A program made the position numbers and the translations under genes. Below, in pieces: positions 45,312-58,700 of a stretch of DNA of 64,000 nucleotides. Origin of the DNA: Salticus scenicus (Eukaryota > Arthropoda > Arachnida > Araneae > Salticidae); assembly GCA_963930645.1 (NCBI GenBank), contig OZ005649.1, positions 384,267,887 through 384,331,886 on the forward strand. The letters run 5' to 3'. The notes beneath the pieces are model-generated. The model saw nothing but the letters and a program-made list of their open reading frames with translations. It searched no databases and was not told the DNA's origin. How positions within the stretch are numbered: the stretch's first letter is position 1; each line of letters starts with the position of its first letter.

Positions 45312-46898
45312 CAGTCGGTCGCAAAAGTCTACATACACCATAAAAATCTGCATTTTTCATGTAAATATCGAAAATTTAAATGCGAAATAATTTTCAAATC
45401 GAAATTGAAGTTATGTAAGCATAATTTTATTAAAAAAAGGACAAATATTTCAAACTGTTTACCAAAAACAATTAGTTAAATAAAAATAACATGTCACATA
45501 AGTGTACATACACTTCAAGAAAAAATATAAAATGACATTTTTTTTGCAAAAGAAGATAATTTAATGCCGTATTACTTGTCCTTGTGCATCAATGACGGCT
45601 TGTAATCTTCTAGGCATTGAAGCCACCAAATTGTGTGTTGTATCTGGAGTAATTTCGGACCATGCTTGCTGCAATGCATTTTTTAAGGAATCTTTATCGT
45701 GCACACTATATTTTCTAACTCTACGGTCAAGTTCATCCCAAATATGTTCAATGGGGTTTAGATCGGGTGATTGAGGAGGGGAATGGAGCTGCGCAGGTAC
45801 TTTGTAAAGAAGCCATTCTTTCACAATCTTAGCTGTGTGCTTTGGATCGTTATCATGTTGAAAGATTCACTACCTTCCAAGCTCTAAACTGTCAACAGAT
45901 GCCTGATATCTTGCAAAATGTTCAGGTATTGATAACGATCCATCGTACCTTCAATGAAGATTAGTTTTCCAAATCCAGCTGCCGACATTGACCCCCAAAC
46001 CATGGCTCCACCTCCACCATGCTTTACTGTGGGAATGACATTTGCAAGTTTTAGTTCCTCGTTTTTGCGCCGCCAAATTTTCTACTTCCATCACTCCCGA
46101 AAACATATTTGCTTTCATCGGTGAAAAGAACATTTTTCCAAAAATTTAAATCCTTATGGGCAAATTTCAGTCTTTTTGTTTGATTAACTTTAGATATGAG
46201 TGGTTTTCTTCGCGGTACTCTACCATGATATCCTTCAGATCTGAAAATTCTTCGAACACTTTCTGCACTTACTCTTTTTCGTTGTTGCTGCAATATATTC
46301 AGTTACTTCAGGAGCAGATAGTTTTGGGATCGACTTAACTTTTCTAATCACAGCTCTCGCATCTCGATCATTCAAAATCCTTTGCCGTCCACTTCGAGGC
46401 TTGTTAAAAACATGTCCAGTTTTTTCATAGTTTCTTATTACAGTCTGAACAGTTGCCCGACTTTTTCCAACAATTTTTGCAATTTCACCATAAGATTTTT
46501 TATTTCGTCGTAAATTAACTATTAAATTACGTATGTCAACCGTAATTTCCTACCTAGGAGCCATTATGATTGAACTAATAAACTCTTAAATTGTGATACG
46601 AAAACTCAATATTTGCTTTCTAATATGACGTATGATTTAATTTCATTTTCCCTTAAATAAGACTGACTTGGTGTGACGTTTTACTACAAACTGCTTCTGT
46701 ATGTAGATTTTTGTGACGTCAGTTTTAAAGTTTTTTACATATTCTGCAGAAGTAATTAAGTTTACATCGATTACTTTTATAAAATACTGTTCAACTTATA
46801 AAATCTAATACTGTTTTGAATTTATTAATTCAAAATTATTTATAAATTTTTAAATCTCATTGTTTTAATAGGTGTGTGTAGACTTTTGTGACTGACTG
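45312..46898 (-). mobile_element. Tc1 element with TA duplication, decayed
   Basis: Ends CAGTCGGTCGCAAAAGTCTA and, inverted, CAGTCAGTCACAAAAGTCTA, followed by CACAC; TA at 45310-45311 and 46899-46900. 1,587 bp. The transposase is on the minus strand. The first eight bases equal those of the twin MITEs at 18.2 and 18.5 kb. Confidence 0.9.
45561..46564 (-). pseudogene. Tc1-like transposase relict
   Basis: Start ATG at 46564 gives MAPR, then a stop and EITVDIRNLIVNLRRNKKSY (helix-turn-helix). TVIRNYEKTGHVFNKPRSGR and a linker follow. Later pieces are RVSAESVRRIFRSEGYHGRV, KNVLFTDESKYVFGSDG (first Asp in TDES), a shifted central part, and SPPQSPDLNPIEHIWDELDR (Glu) to the end VIDAQGQVIRH at 45561. 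Stops and shifts near 46550, 46300, 46050 and 45870 break it. The PQSPDLNPIEHIWDELDRR signature is typical of Tc1 proper. Confidence 0.85.
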
Positions 46899-46900
46899 TA

Positions 46901-47345
46901 TATATATATTCTGTGACTTTTGAATCACTCAGTATTATCTCTATTGATGGTGAGATCAAATATTTCGTATTCACCACTGTTCTTCTATTCATAGAACTCT
47001 TTCAAATTGATCCATTGCGCAGTACTAGGGCGAAGTCAAATCCAACTAACCAACCAAATAACCCAACTTTTCAAACTGACATATGTTGTTATTCAAGTTC
47101 ACTACGGTATTTCTCTTATTGAAAATAGAGTAAAAACCACCTCTGGTTATCAGAAAGATTTCCAAAGCGCTCTATGAGAGACAATTCTATAAACCATATT
47201 TTAATAACTTTATTTTTCCCAAATCATAATGTAATTGACATTTATTATTCATATGCACAATTTTATTGATACGTTTTCGGTAGAATGTAGTATAATTAGC
47301 AATGCAAATTACAGGATTGCCCGAAAATTTCTGCGAAATGTTATA
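46901..47345. other. No gene seen
   Basis: Short region between two Tc1 relicts. A CCAACTAACCAACCAAATAA motif near 47040 resembles the LINE tail but is not convincing. Confidence 0.4.
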
Positions 47346-47862
47346 CACTAGCGTACAAAAGTCTTTGGTTAAGGTGTGTAATGCCAATAAAATAAACAAT
47401 GAGTGTAAATAGTACACAATTTTATTCGTAACAGACTTTGAAACGAAAAAATATAAACAAATATATATATATATATAAATTTTCTTTAGACTTTGTTCTC
47501 GTCGATGTGACCTTCTTTAGACCGTATGACTGCTTTACATGGACTTGACATTCGAGACACCAATCTTTCCAAGATTTCTGAGCTTAAATTTTTCCAGGCA
47601 TCTTTCAGATATTCCCAAAGTCTTTTTTCATTAGCTGGAATCATTAGGGACTCTTTTCTCTTCAACTCATCCCATAATTTGTCAATCGGATTTAAATCCG
47701 GTGATTGGGGAGGCCATGGCATGATTTGGAAGAATCTTTGTTTTTGTTTCACTTGTAAATAATTAAGACCAAAGTTTTGACGTGTGTTTAGGGTCATTAT
47801 CTTGCTGAAGGACAAATCCTTTGCCAACATTTCGGATGCCAGATGGAATCACATGACGTACT
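47346..47862 (-). pseudogene. Tc1-like transposase fragment, C-terminal half
   Basis: Minus strand. Begins inside HVIPSGIRNVGKGFVLQQDN (second Asp in QQDND) and, after a shift, continues MPWPPQSPDLNPIDKLWDEL to the stop at 47486. The third acidic residue is Asp (NPID) where most Tc1 proteins have Glu; this may be a change in a dead copy. One terminal repeat survives at 47346 (CACTAGCGTACAAAAGTC) next to TA. The 5' half is missing. Confidence 0.75.
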
Positions 47863-50800
47863 AAAATATACAACTAAATTTAAAAAAGTTAATAATAAAA
47901 AAAAATTAAAATTAAAAGTATAAAATTATACAAACCTAAACTTCTAGAGTTTCTTTATCAGTGCTTGTGAATTAAAAAAACAAACGAATATGAATATAAG
48001 AAAAAAAATGTTGAGAGAAACTTGTAGTTTACGTTACGAAATTAAATAATATTAACTAGCTGTGGTCATTTATTCAACTCAAAATAATGCAACCCCTCAA
48101 AATTATGCATCCATGAATATTTAAATATTAATTGTATTTATTATGTTAGCTAATACGGCTAAAAGTTTTAGTAACTATATTACGCCATACAACATTTGAA
48201 GTTAGTTTAGAATACATTATTATGTGTCTCTTGAATATTTTGAAAAACATTAAGCTTCGTACTTGCAAAAAATCTAAATTTTCAACATAATTCAATAATT
48301 ATTCTTTTGAAATACTTCACACGTTCTTCAAATACGGTTCTTTCTTCATTTTACACTGCTAATCATTTATCAATAATAATAAAGAAAATTTCTGTGTAAA
48401 CATTCTATGTATTATATGATGATTAAATATTTTCTAATTATGTACTTGCCTTTCTTTAAAATAAAACAAAAATAAAAATAAAAGAACTTTAAAGAATAAT
48501 TAACGGCATCTGTTTAGAGTAAGATTTATGTTGAAAATTTTTAGAAAACTGCTATGCGATATTTTTGCAAGGATTAAATTTCGATATTTACAAACCATGT
48601 GCTACAGAAGCCTGGAAATGCTTGAGGATTAAAATTTACGCATTAATAAAGGTAATTGTTTTTACGTTAATTATCTGAAAGTGTTTAATATCGAATTAAA
48701 AAAAATTACACATAAATTAAGCTTTTATAATCTTCAAAACATATTAAAAAGAATAAGAAAGAAAATTCTTTGTTTCACATACGTTATAAACATTTTCCTG
48801 CTGTTCTTAACCGTTCAGTCATTTAATATTAATGGTATTTTATTTCCTTGTTGACATCTTAAAATACTTTTTTTTTATTATTCCAGAGGAAAACACATTT
48901 GAACATTGCCTTTATAATTTTAAATAATGAATGATCTAGTAAAATCGTGGATATCTCAAATGTGATAGATCATACCAAGAGTAAATTGAGAGGTGTACAA
49001 TTAGATGATACAACAGTCACAAATATCAATTTACAACGTTCTACGATTAGCCGTTTCCGAGCCATACGAGATATAATACCAGTTTCGTAAGATGATTCCA
49101 CAATACTGTTGTATACGTTGTATGAGATAGTTAAAAATTCTTTAAAAAAAAAATAATAAGTCAGCCAAAAACTGCAGTTATATTGTATAGTATTTCAAAA
49201 AAAATACTACATTTTGCAGACATTTTAAAGATTCTCTCAAGTATTCTGAATAAAAATAGCAGGTTTCCTATAGGAAATATTCAGTTTTTTTTTTTTTTTT
49301 TTTTAATGTTTCATACAGACTTCAGGGAGTCTGAAATACCTGCAGGTTTTCTAGTTTTCCTGGACGCTATCTTTAAAAGTTTTTTTCTGATAAAAAAAAA
49401 AGGAAAAGAAAAGAAAGAAAGATGGAATCATTCAACTTTTAACAAATTTGAGGGAATAATCCACTTTCCCCACTTCTACACCCGAAATTATCCATTTTAC
49501 CAGATATTGGAAGGCACTCATTCAAATGTCCGTAAAAGACGGAAAAGTGGCAGTTGTTTTATTGCCTAAATATGCGTGATCCTGAAAAGTATAAAATTAT
49601 TTTAACAGATGATCAGGTGAAAGGGCGGTGGAAGGGAGATTAAGGTAATTTTTCTGCGCGTGGGATCCAGGCTCATGTGATTTTCTGCATGTAGTTCTGT
49701 CTAAGAGGTCCTGGATGGTTCTATCTAAAATGTCCTGACATTTGTAGGAATTCGCAAAAAACTCCGACCGGATTGATTAAAGTACATTACCATGAGGTCA
49801 AGCCAGGCAAAATGTCGTTTATCATTCAAACTTAAGAAAAAAGTGTTACGTGCGCCAAAGAAATTTTTCTTAAAAAAAATATTCCTGCAATTCATTTTTT
49901 TTTTTTTCATAATCATCGATTAAAAATGCATTCTTGCAAGTTTTCTTAAATAAACGCACTTTCTGTTTTGCTTGATAGCATACTGCGTGTTAACAAACAT
50001 TTTGCTTATATTTTTCATGGTGAAATTTTCATACAAATAACAATTAAACAACAAAAGATAAAAGAAATTTGAATAGCAAAGAATTAGTTCAAATATACGT
50101 AAAGTGTTTTTAACATAGCAGTATTATTTATTGTTTCATTTAAAATTTACTGTTTTCCAAATTCAGAAAATATATATATATTTTTTCTTTATGATAGATT
50201 TATATGTTTCCTGACCCTTTTAATATATAGTTTAAAGTTTTAAAAAATTATTTCTTATTTTTCGAAATGTCTCAAAGAATATTTTTTTTTATTCTTATCA
50301 TCGAGTAGATAAATTGTTATCAGAAAACTTCATTATTTATCTCACATAAAACTTCAGATAGTATTGTTTGGCTGTCATAGAGTAGAATAAAGATTTTATT
50401 ATTATTATTGTTGTTTTCGTTTATTATTTTTTTTTTGTGTGTTATACTTGTTATGAAAACGAATAATTCCGGAATAAATCTTAAAAGGAAAATAATAAAT
50501 ATATTTTGAAGTTTTTTTTTTCCCGAGTAATACAAATGTGTAATTTATAAAAGCGTGATTTAAATAACTGAAAAAAAAAAAATCAAATTTTAACAGGAGT
50601 GTAAAAAGTATATCAGTTTATGAATTTAAAGAATAGGAAAATTTAATCTTAAAATATGTAGGGGAGAAGGTGGTAATATGAAACAGGGTGGTAATATGAA
50701 ACCGCTTCTTTCTGCTTATCTATTGGAGCCATCTGTGTTTACTAAAGTAAACTTAATTAATGGGAATCATAATAGTTGCTATACCGCTTGGCATCAGTAT

Positions 50801-51025
50801 AGCTTGTTTTGTTTATGGTGTAACAGGCGGATCTTTGTTTATGCAGTTCTAAAAAATTTCACAAGGTAAGGTTCATGACTATTTTTCACATCCTTATTGA
50901 TAAATATAAGATATTGTTAATATTGTTTTTATTAACTGTAAGATTGAATAGTAAAATAGCAGGATTAAATTATGGATAAATATTTTTCAAACTTAAAATT
51001 CATGGGACAAGTTTATAACATGGCG
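47863..51025. other. No gene seen
   Basis: AT-rich, with a T run at 49286-49304. GGTGGTAATATGAAAC occurs twice in tandem at 50669-50703. Open frames at 49183-49569 and similar are low complexity and not supported. Confidence 0.5.
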
Positions 51026-53445
51026 ATTGGTGGTTGGTTGGTTGGTTGGTTGCCGTTTAGTGGCGCAAGGTCCACAATGGGACATACGGCGCCAAACAAA
51101 AGTATAAAAATAAAGACTAGCTTCTGGATGGGTTTTACCCATTCAGATGATCAGTAAACAATACAATAAAAGTTAAAGCAATAGGTAAAATAATAAAGCA
51201 TAAAAAGACATTTAAAAAAATAAAAGAGAACAACGTACATAATGTATAAAATAAAATGATGTAAAAAGTTATGTACAGTGTATATGATAAAAACAGAAGT
51301 AAAATTATATGAACAGTGTGTATAATAAGATGAACAGTAAAATATAAAATCACAGTGTATATATTAAAAAGATGAACAGTGTAAAATATAAAATCATATG
51401 TAGTGATAAAATCCAGCATCTTTTAAAAAATTTGTCAAATGATGATGTGGGTTGATACCTAAAAGATTTGTCAGATACGGTGATGATGAATTAAAATATC
51501 TCCTATATAAATGTCTAAGGCAAGGGCAATCTGTGAGTACATGGCGAATGGTCAGTATGTCATAGTGGCAATTGGGACAAGTAGGCTGCTGCTGCCCAAG
51601 TAGTAAGTATTTATGGGTAAGTCTGGAATGGCCAATTCTCAGACGAGTTACAATAACATCATACTTTCTAGGACTGAGGGTAGGCCAAATGGCAATCTGA
51701 GGTTTAATTTCTTTTAATTTGTTATTGTTTTGAGTGTTCCATTCCCTTTGCCAAATATTTCTGAGAAAGTTTCTAAGTGTATGCTTAACGTCATCATAAG
51801 GAACAGGGCTGTTTAAGAAAATTGATGCCTGCCTTGCGGCTTTGTCTGCTGCTTCATTGCCTTTGATGCCAACATGTCCAGGTACCCAACAGAATAAAAT
51901 GTCAAATCCCTTTTTCTTAAGGTTGTTATAAGTTTTCAGAATCGAAATAAAAGATGGGTTGCAAGAAATAGATGAAAGTGAGTCGAGAACACTCTTCGAG
52001 TCTGTGTAAATTATGAAATTTCTACTTTGATGAGATGAAATAATGTTAAGAGCAACCTCAACGGCAAAAAACTCTGCAGAGAAGATGGAGAATGAGTTAG
52101 GGAGTTGATAACTATAAGTGGTGTTACCAATGACAACACCACAGCCGACTTTATTACTAGTCTTGGAGCCGTCAGTAAATATTTCGACGTAGTTCTTATA
52201 ATGAGAGCGATGAGAGGTGTAAAGGGCATGAAAAATAGAAGCATCTGTATTAGATTTGTCAAATCCATTAAACGGATTAAGACAAGAAATAACTTGGAAG
52301 TTCCAAGGTGTCATGCTTATAAGAGATCGAGAACGGACTTTGGTATGAATATGAGAGGTGCCAGCAAGAAAGTTCTTAATTCTAACAGCAAAATGAGGGA
52401 TGCAAGATGGGCGATTCACATAAAGATTATGATCGTTACTATTTAAATGAGAATGAAGTGGATGATTAGGGTGAGAAAGGATGCGGTAGTACAATTCAAG
52501 CGAAAGTCTTTGTCTAATATCAGTGAGAGAAGGCTCCACACAGTCAGCATATAAACTAAGGACTGGAGTCGTGCGGAAAGCACCTGAGCAAATTCTGAGT
52601 GCACTATGATGTGTAGTGTCAAGTTTTTTAATATAAGAGTGAGGGGCTGAACCATAAACCTGACATGCATAATCAAGTTTGGAGCGAATAGTAGCACGAT
52701 AAATTTTGAGTAAAGATGGGCGGTCTGCTCCCCAAGAAGTGTTAGCAAGCACTTTTAAAATATTAAGTGCTCTGTCACATTTAGTTCTCAAGTTCAAAAA
52801 ATGTGGCATAAAGTTCAGTTTTCTGTCGAAAACAACACCCAGAAATCGAGCAGTGTCAACAACTGAGATTGGCCTGTTGTTTATTAAAATCTCTGGATCA
52901 GGATGAAGACCTCGTTTACGACAAAAATGCACACATTGTGTTTTGCCATAAGAAAATTTAAAACCATTTTTATTTGTCCAATTAATTATGTTTTCTATAG
53001 CAAGTTGTAATTGACGTTCTATGAAACGCATGTCATTTCCCTGGCAAGAAATTTGCAGGTCGTCTACATATAAACTCCCATGGACACTTGGAGGCAATTG
53101 TTTAAGAATATTGTTTATTTTTAAAGAAAAAAGTGTAACGCTCAAAACACTGCCTTGAGGCACACCTTCCTCTTGAAAATAAAAATATGAATAAACTGAT
53201 CCTATGCGAATTTGGAAGCGTCTGACTCTTAAAAAATTTTGAATGAAAATGGGGAGATTTCCTCTAAAGTCCAAATAAAAAAGATCTTTTAAAATACCAT
53301 ATCGCCATGTCTTGTCATAAGATTTTTCTATATCGAAAAAAATTGACACCAAATGGTTACGTCTCACATTAGCTTTGCGGATATTTGTCTCTAATAATAA
53401 AATATTGTCAACCGTAGAACGGCCTCGTCGGAAACCACTTTGCCA
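51026..53445 (-). mobile_element. LINE copy 1 (I/Jockey superfamily), 5'-truncated
   Basis: Minus-strand copy from within the reverse transcriptase to the 3' tail. The 3' end has the hairpin at 51124-51146 and a (CCAA)n tail at 51026-51043. The 5' break at 53445 abuts exactly the tail of copy 2, so copy 2 may have inserted into copy 1, whose 5' part would then lie beyond position 64000. Confidence 0.85.
51394..53445 (-). pseudogene. LINE ORF2 part: reverse transcriptase and RNase H, 5'-truncated
   Basis: Continuous frame of about 683 codons from WQSGFRRGRSTVDNIL to the stop. Reverse transcriptase motifs: FFDIEKSYDKTW (Asp), GVPQGSVLSVTLF and SLYVDDLQIS (YVDD catalytic pair). RNase H follows: IFTDGSKTSN, VEVALNIISS, YTDSKSVLDS and GNEAADKAARQA, which supply the D-E-D-D set. 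The C-terminal zinc-binding motif CPNCHYDILTIRHVLTDCPC is CCHC. Endonuclease and ORF1 are absent. In this copy the remaining frame has no stop. The RNase H points to the I group more than to Jockey itself. Confidence 0.9.
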
Positions 53446-55498
53446 TGGTTGGTTGGTTGGTTGGTTGGCTTTTATTGGCGCAAAATCCGCAGTGGGATAT
53501 GCTGCGCCAAACAATTACATAAAAAAAACAAGAAGCAGCTTCTGGATGGGTTCACCCATCCAGATTGTCTAAAGAACAGCTAAAAGGGAAAAACATAAAA
53601 TACAGTGTAGATAATAAAAGCAGGTGTAAAATATAATGAAAGTGTAGATAATATAACAGATGTAAAATATAATGAAAGTGTAGATAATAAAAACAGATGT
53701 AAAATATAATGAAAGGTAGATAATAAAAACAGATGTAAAATGTAAAAAAGAGTGTAAATACTAAAATTAGAGGTCATAATAAAAACCAGCATTTTTTAAA
53801 AAATTTGTCAATTGATGATGAGGAGTGATACCTAAAAGGCTCGTCAGGTTTGGTGAGGATGAATTAAAGTGATGTCTGTAAAGATGACGAAGACAAGGGC
53901 AGTCGGTGAGCAAATGGCGAATAGTCAGCACAGAGAAATGACACTTCGGACAATCAGGTTCGTCTTCCCCAAGTAGTAAATATTTATGTGTAATCCTTGA
54001 ATGCCCTATTTTAAGACGAGTAATTATAACATCAGATTTTCGAGTGATAAGGGTAGGCCAGATTGCAATTTGAGGTTTTATTTCTCGTAATTTATTATTA
54101 TGTTGATTATCCCACTCCCGTTGCCAAATAGTTTTAAAAGTGCTTCTAAGTGTGTGCTTAATGTCATCGTATGGTACAGGACAATTTAGGAGAATAGACG
54201 CCTGCCTTGCGGCTTTGTCCGCTGCCTCATTTCCCTTAATGCCAACATGATCGGGAACCCAGCAAAACAAAATGTCAAATCCCTTTTTCAGAAGGTCGTT
54301 ATAAGTTTTTAAAATTGAGATAAAAGAGAGGTTACAAGAGCTGGATGAAAGAGAATCAAGAACACTCTTTGAGTCAGTATAGATTATGAATTTTCGATTG
54401 GAATGAGATGAAATATAGTTAAGGGCAACCTCAATAGCAAAAAACTCTGCAGAGAAAATAGAATAAGAGTTAGGAAGTTCATAGCTAAAAGTAATGTTAT
54501 CAGAAACGACACCACAACCAACCTTATCAACAGTCTTAGAGCCATCAGTAAAAATTTCTGTATAATCCATATAGTTGTTACGATGTGCTGTGAAAAGGGT
54601 CTTAAAGATGGAAGCATCTGTGTTAGCCTTGTCAAAACCTTTAAAAGGATAAATGCAAGAAATAACTTGGAAATTCCAAGGCGTCATATTTAAAAGATCT
54701 CTAGGACGAACTTTGGTGGAAAGATGGGAAATGCTTGGAAGATAGTTTTTTATTCTGAGACCAAAATGTGGGATGCATGATGGACGATTTAAAAAGAGGT
54801 TATCATTATTACTACGGATATGAGGATGAAGCGGATGATTAGGATGTGAAAGAATTCGATAGTATAGTTGCAAAGATAGCTGTTGTCTAATATTAGTGAG
54901 GGATGGCTCTACACAGTCTGCATATAAACTGAGAATTGGAGAAGTTCGAAAAGCCCCTGAGCAAATCCTAAGAGCACTGTGATGCACTGTGTCAATCTTT
55001 TTCAGATAAGAAAAAGGAGCTGACCCATAAATTTCACAGGCATAATCTAGCTTTGAGCGAATAACAGAACGGTAGATTTTAAGTAAAGAATTTCGATCTG
55101 CACCCCAAGATGTGTTCGAGAGTACTTTTAAAATGTTTAAAGTTTTGTCACATTTCGTCCTTAAATATGATATATGTGGCTTAAAATTAAGTTTTTTGTC
55201 AAAAATTACACCCAAAAAGCGGGCAGAGTCAACAACCAAAATAGGTCTGTCATTTATAAAAATCTGTGGATCAGGATGGAGGCGACAAAAGTGCACACAC
55301 GACAAAAGTGCGACAAAAGTGCACACACTGTGTTTTGTCAATAGAAACAGTAAAACCATTCTTATTAGTCCATTTTATTATGTTTTTTACAGCAAGTTGT
55401 AGTTGGCGTTCAATGAAGCGCATGTCATTCCCCTGGCAAGAGATTTGCAGGTCGTCAACATAAAGACTACCATGGACACTTTGTGGTAGTTGTTCTAG
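53446..55498 (-). mobile_element. LINE copy 2, 3' part
   Basis: The 3' part of the element whose 5' part lies at 61429-64000; copy 3 separates them, with GGTAGTTGTTCTAG duplicated at 55485-55498 and 61429-61442. The 3' untranslated region holds a ~37-bp tandem repeat (53598-53760, about 4.5 copies of GTGTAGATAATAAAAACAGA plus TGTAAAATATAATGAAA), the hairpin 53542-53563 and the (CCAA)n tail at 53446-53463. Confidence 0.85.
53767..55498 (-). pseudogene. LINE copy 2 ORF2, C-terminal part, frameshifted
   Basis: Starts at LEQLPQSVHGSLYVDDLQIS next to the copy 3 junction, and continues to KTQCVHFC. There a small tandem duplication near 55290-55335 (GACAAAAGTGCACACAC repeated) shifts the frame. The frame then runs open from LHPDPQIFINDRPI through RNase H (IFTDGSKTVDK, AIEVALNYISS, YTDSKSVLDS, GNEAADKAARQA) and the CCHC end CPKCHFSVLTIRHLLTDCPC to the stop at 53767. 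The duplication and shift make this copy non-functional. Confidence 0.85.
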
Positions 55499-55721
55499 GT
55501 TGGTTGAATGTCTTTTCTTGGCGCAAGGTCCACAGTAGGACAAGCTGCGCCACACACAAAGGTAAAAAAATAAATGTAGCCCCTGGATGGGTTCACCCAT
55601 CCAGATTGTCGTTAAAAAAATCACACTAAAAATAAGAAACAAAAATACAAGATAAAACCAAAAATAATAAAAGCAGTGTAGACAATTGTAAAAAATAGGA
55701 TGAACATTGTAAATAGTAAAA
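55499..55721 (-). promoter_or_regulatory. 3' untranslated region of LINE copy 3 with two hairpins
   Basis: Contains the perfect hairpin CTGGATGGGT/ACCCATCCAG at 55583-55604 and a second stem TGGCGCA/TGCGCCA enclosing TCC/GGA at about 55518-55551. Both recur at the same place in the other copies (36.3, 51.1 and 53.5 kb). They probably form the site recognised by the element's reverse transcriptase. Confidence 0.7.
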
Positions 55722-58700
55722 TCAGATGTCGAAGTAAAAACCAGCCTCCTTCAAGAAGTTTGCCACATGATAATGAGGATTTACACCTAAAAGGCTCGTC
55801 AGATTGGGTGAAGATGAATTAAAATAATGTCTATACAAATGTCTGAGGCAAGGGCAGTCAGTAAAAATATGGCAAATGGTAAGTGAACCGTAATGACATT
55901 TTGGACAGGAAGGCTCCTGCTCCCCAAAAAGTAAGTGCTTGTGTGTTAGTCTTGTATGTCCAATTCTGAGGCGAGTAACAATAACATCATATTTTCTAGG
56001 ATGAAGGGTCGGCCAGATTGCAACGAGTGGCTTTATTTTCTGTAACTTATTATCACTTTCACAATCCCATTCTCTTTGCCAAATATTTTTATAAAGTTTT
56101 TTCAGATCATGTTTCAGATCCTCGTATGGCACAGGACAATTAAGAGCAACTGATGCCTGTTTTACGGCCTTGTCTGCTGCTTCATTACCCTCAATGCCAA
56201 CATGGCTAGGGACCCAACAAAATAGAATTTCATATCCCTTTTTTAAAAGTTCATTATAAATATTTAAAACCGATATAAAAGAAGGTGAACATGAGCTAGA
56301 AGAGAGCGAGTCAAGAACACTCTTTGAGTCTGTGTAAATGATGAATCTTTTATGATTATGAGATGAAATAAAAGTCAGTGCTACCTCAACTGCAAAAAAT
56401 TCTGCAGAGAAGATAGAGTAACAGTTTGGAAGGCGGTAACTAAAAGTGGTGTTTTCCGAGACAATGCCACAACCAACATAATTACTAGTTTTAGAACCAT
56501 CTGTAAATACTTCAATGAAATTAACATAATTAGAACGATGAGAAGCAAAGAGAGTTTTAAAAATAGTTGCATCTGTATTTGATTTGTCAAAGCCAGTAAA
56601 AGGATGAAGAAGTGAAACAACCTGGGAATTCCAAGGAGTCAGACGTAAATGAGACAGCTGGCGAACTTTAGTGTCAAGATGTGACGTGCTTGCAAGAAAG
56701 TTTTTAATTCTAATGCCAAAATGAGGGGTGCAAGATGGCCGATTCAGAAAATGTTGATATAAATTGTCGTTCAAATGGGGGTGAAGAGGATGATGGGGAT
56801 GCGAAAGGATACGATAATACATTTCCAATGAAAGTTGTCGTCTAATAAATGATAAGGAAGGCTCTACACAATCTGCATATAAACTTTGAATAGGTGAAGT
56901 GCGAAAAGCACCTGAGCAAATTCTGAGAGCAGAATGATGCACTGTGTCTAGTTTTTTGAGATACGAAACGGGAGCGGATCCATAAATCTGGCAGGCATAG
57001 TCAAGCTTGGAACGAATAGTGGCGCGATATATTTTTAGCAAAGATGGACGATCAGCACCCCAGGAAGTATTCGATAGTACTTTTAAAATATTCAATTTTT
57101 TGATACATTTAGTCCTTAATTGTAAAATATGAGGCATAAAAGTGAGTTTCTTGTCAAAATAAACACCCAAAAAACGAGCAGTGTCAACAACTGAAATTAA
57201 TGCGTCATTTATAAAAAACTTCTGGATCAAGATGAAGATCCCTTTTGCGACAGAAATGCACACATTGTGTTTTGTCAGTAGAGATAGTAAAACCATTTTC
57301 ATTTGTCCATTTAGTGATCAGATTTATTGCCAGTTGCAACCGACGCTCAATAAAAGCCATGTTATTTCCCTGAGAAGAAATCTGCAGGTCGTCAACATAC
57401 AGACTGCCCCAAACGTTTTGTGGCAATTGGTTGAGAATATTATTTATCTTTATAGAGAAGAGTGTGACACTTAAAACGCTGCCCTGAGGTACCCCTTCCT
57501 CCTGAAAATAATAGTCAGAATATACTGCACCAATACGCACCTGGAAACGTCGAATCCTTAAAAAATTTTCAATAAAAATGGGAAGATTACCTCTAAATTC
57601 TAAATTAAAAAGATCTCTTAAAATGCCATAGCGCCAGGTTTTATCATAAGCCTTTTCCATATCAAAAAAGATCGACACCAAATGGTTACGTTTGAGATAA
57701 GTATTTCGTATTTGGGTTTCTAGCAGAAGGATGTTGTCAGTAGTACAACGGCCACGTCTAAAGCCACTTTGCCAAGGAGAGATTAAGTTCTTTTTTTCAA
57801 GGATAAATACTAACCTAGTATTTACCATTTTCTCGAGGAGTTTACATAAGCAATTTGTTAGAGCTATAGGCCTATAATTGTTGGGATTAGTTACATCTTT
57901 ACCAGGCTTAGGGAGTGGAATAATTATAGCGTCGTGCCAAGCAGTAGGAAATACTTGTTCAGTCCAGATTCTATTGTAAAGTTTGAGCAGGTTTTTAAGA
58001 GAGTCTTCTGATAAGTGTTTTAACATAACATAAATAATGCCATCAGGTCCAGGACAAGAGTTACGACTACGTTTCAGACTGTCTTTTAATTCCTTCTCTG
58101 TAAAAGGACTATTGTAATTTTGTGAAGATTGGGAGCTAAAATTAATTATAGAATATTCAGAATTACGTTTGTAAGATAGAAATGGCTCAGTATAAGAACT
58201 TGTACTAGAGATATTGGATAAGGTTTCCCCAATAGTATTAGCGATATTTTTAGCTGAAGTAACGGTTTGACCATTAACTCTGAGGAATGAGATACTTTGA
58301 TTAGTGTGAATGCCCATTGCTTTTTTGACACGACGCCACAGTTGCTTGTTAGTAGTATTCGAGGTGATGCTGGAGACAAAGTTTATCCAGGATTCCCTCT
58401 GAGCTTTTCTCCGAGTTTTCCGTGCATATGCCTTTGCCAGCTTAAAAAGGATATAATTGTTAGTAGTGGGGTACCTACGGAAAACGCTCCAAGCTTTCTG
58501 TTGTTTCTTTTTAGCAAGTTTGCATTCTTCGTTCCACCAAGGCTTTGAGGGTCGTTTTTGAGCACCAGACGATTTGGGAATTGATAAGTTAGCAGCTTGA
58601 ATAATAGAGTGGCTAACATTCATAACTGCATTGTTAATATCACCTTCTATCATATTAGGAGTAATATCAGAGTTTAAAGTGAATTTGGCCCAGTCAGCTC

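Noticed and set aside
47000..47080. Another LINE 3' tail on the plus strand
   Set aside because: The CCAACTAACCAACC words resemble the tail, but the hairpins are absent and the match is too short.
49183..49569. 128-codon open frame as a gene
   Set aside because: It crosses a long T run and Phe/Lys-rich low-complexity sequence, has no motif and no nearby splice or start support.
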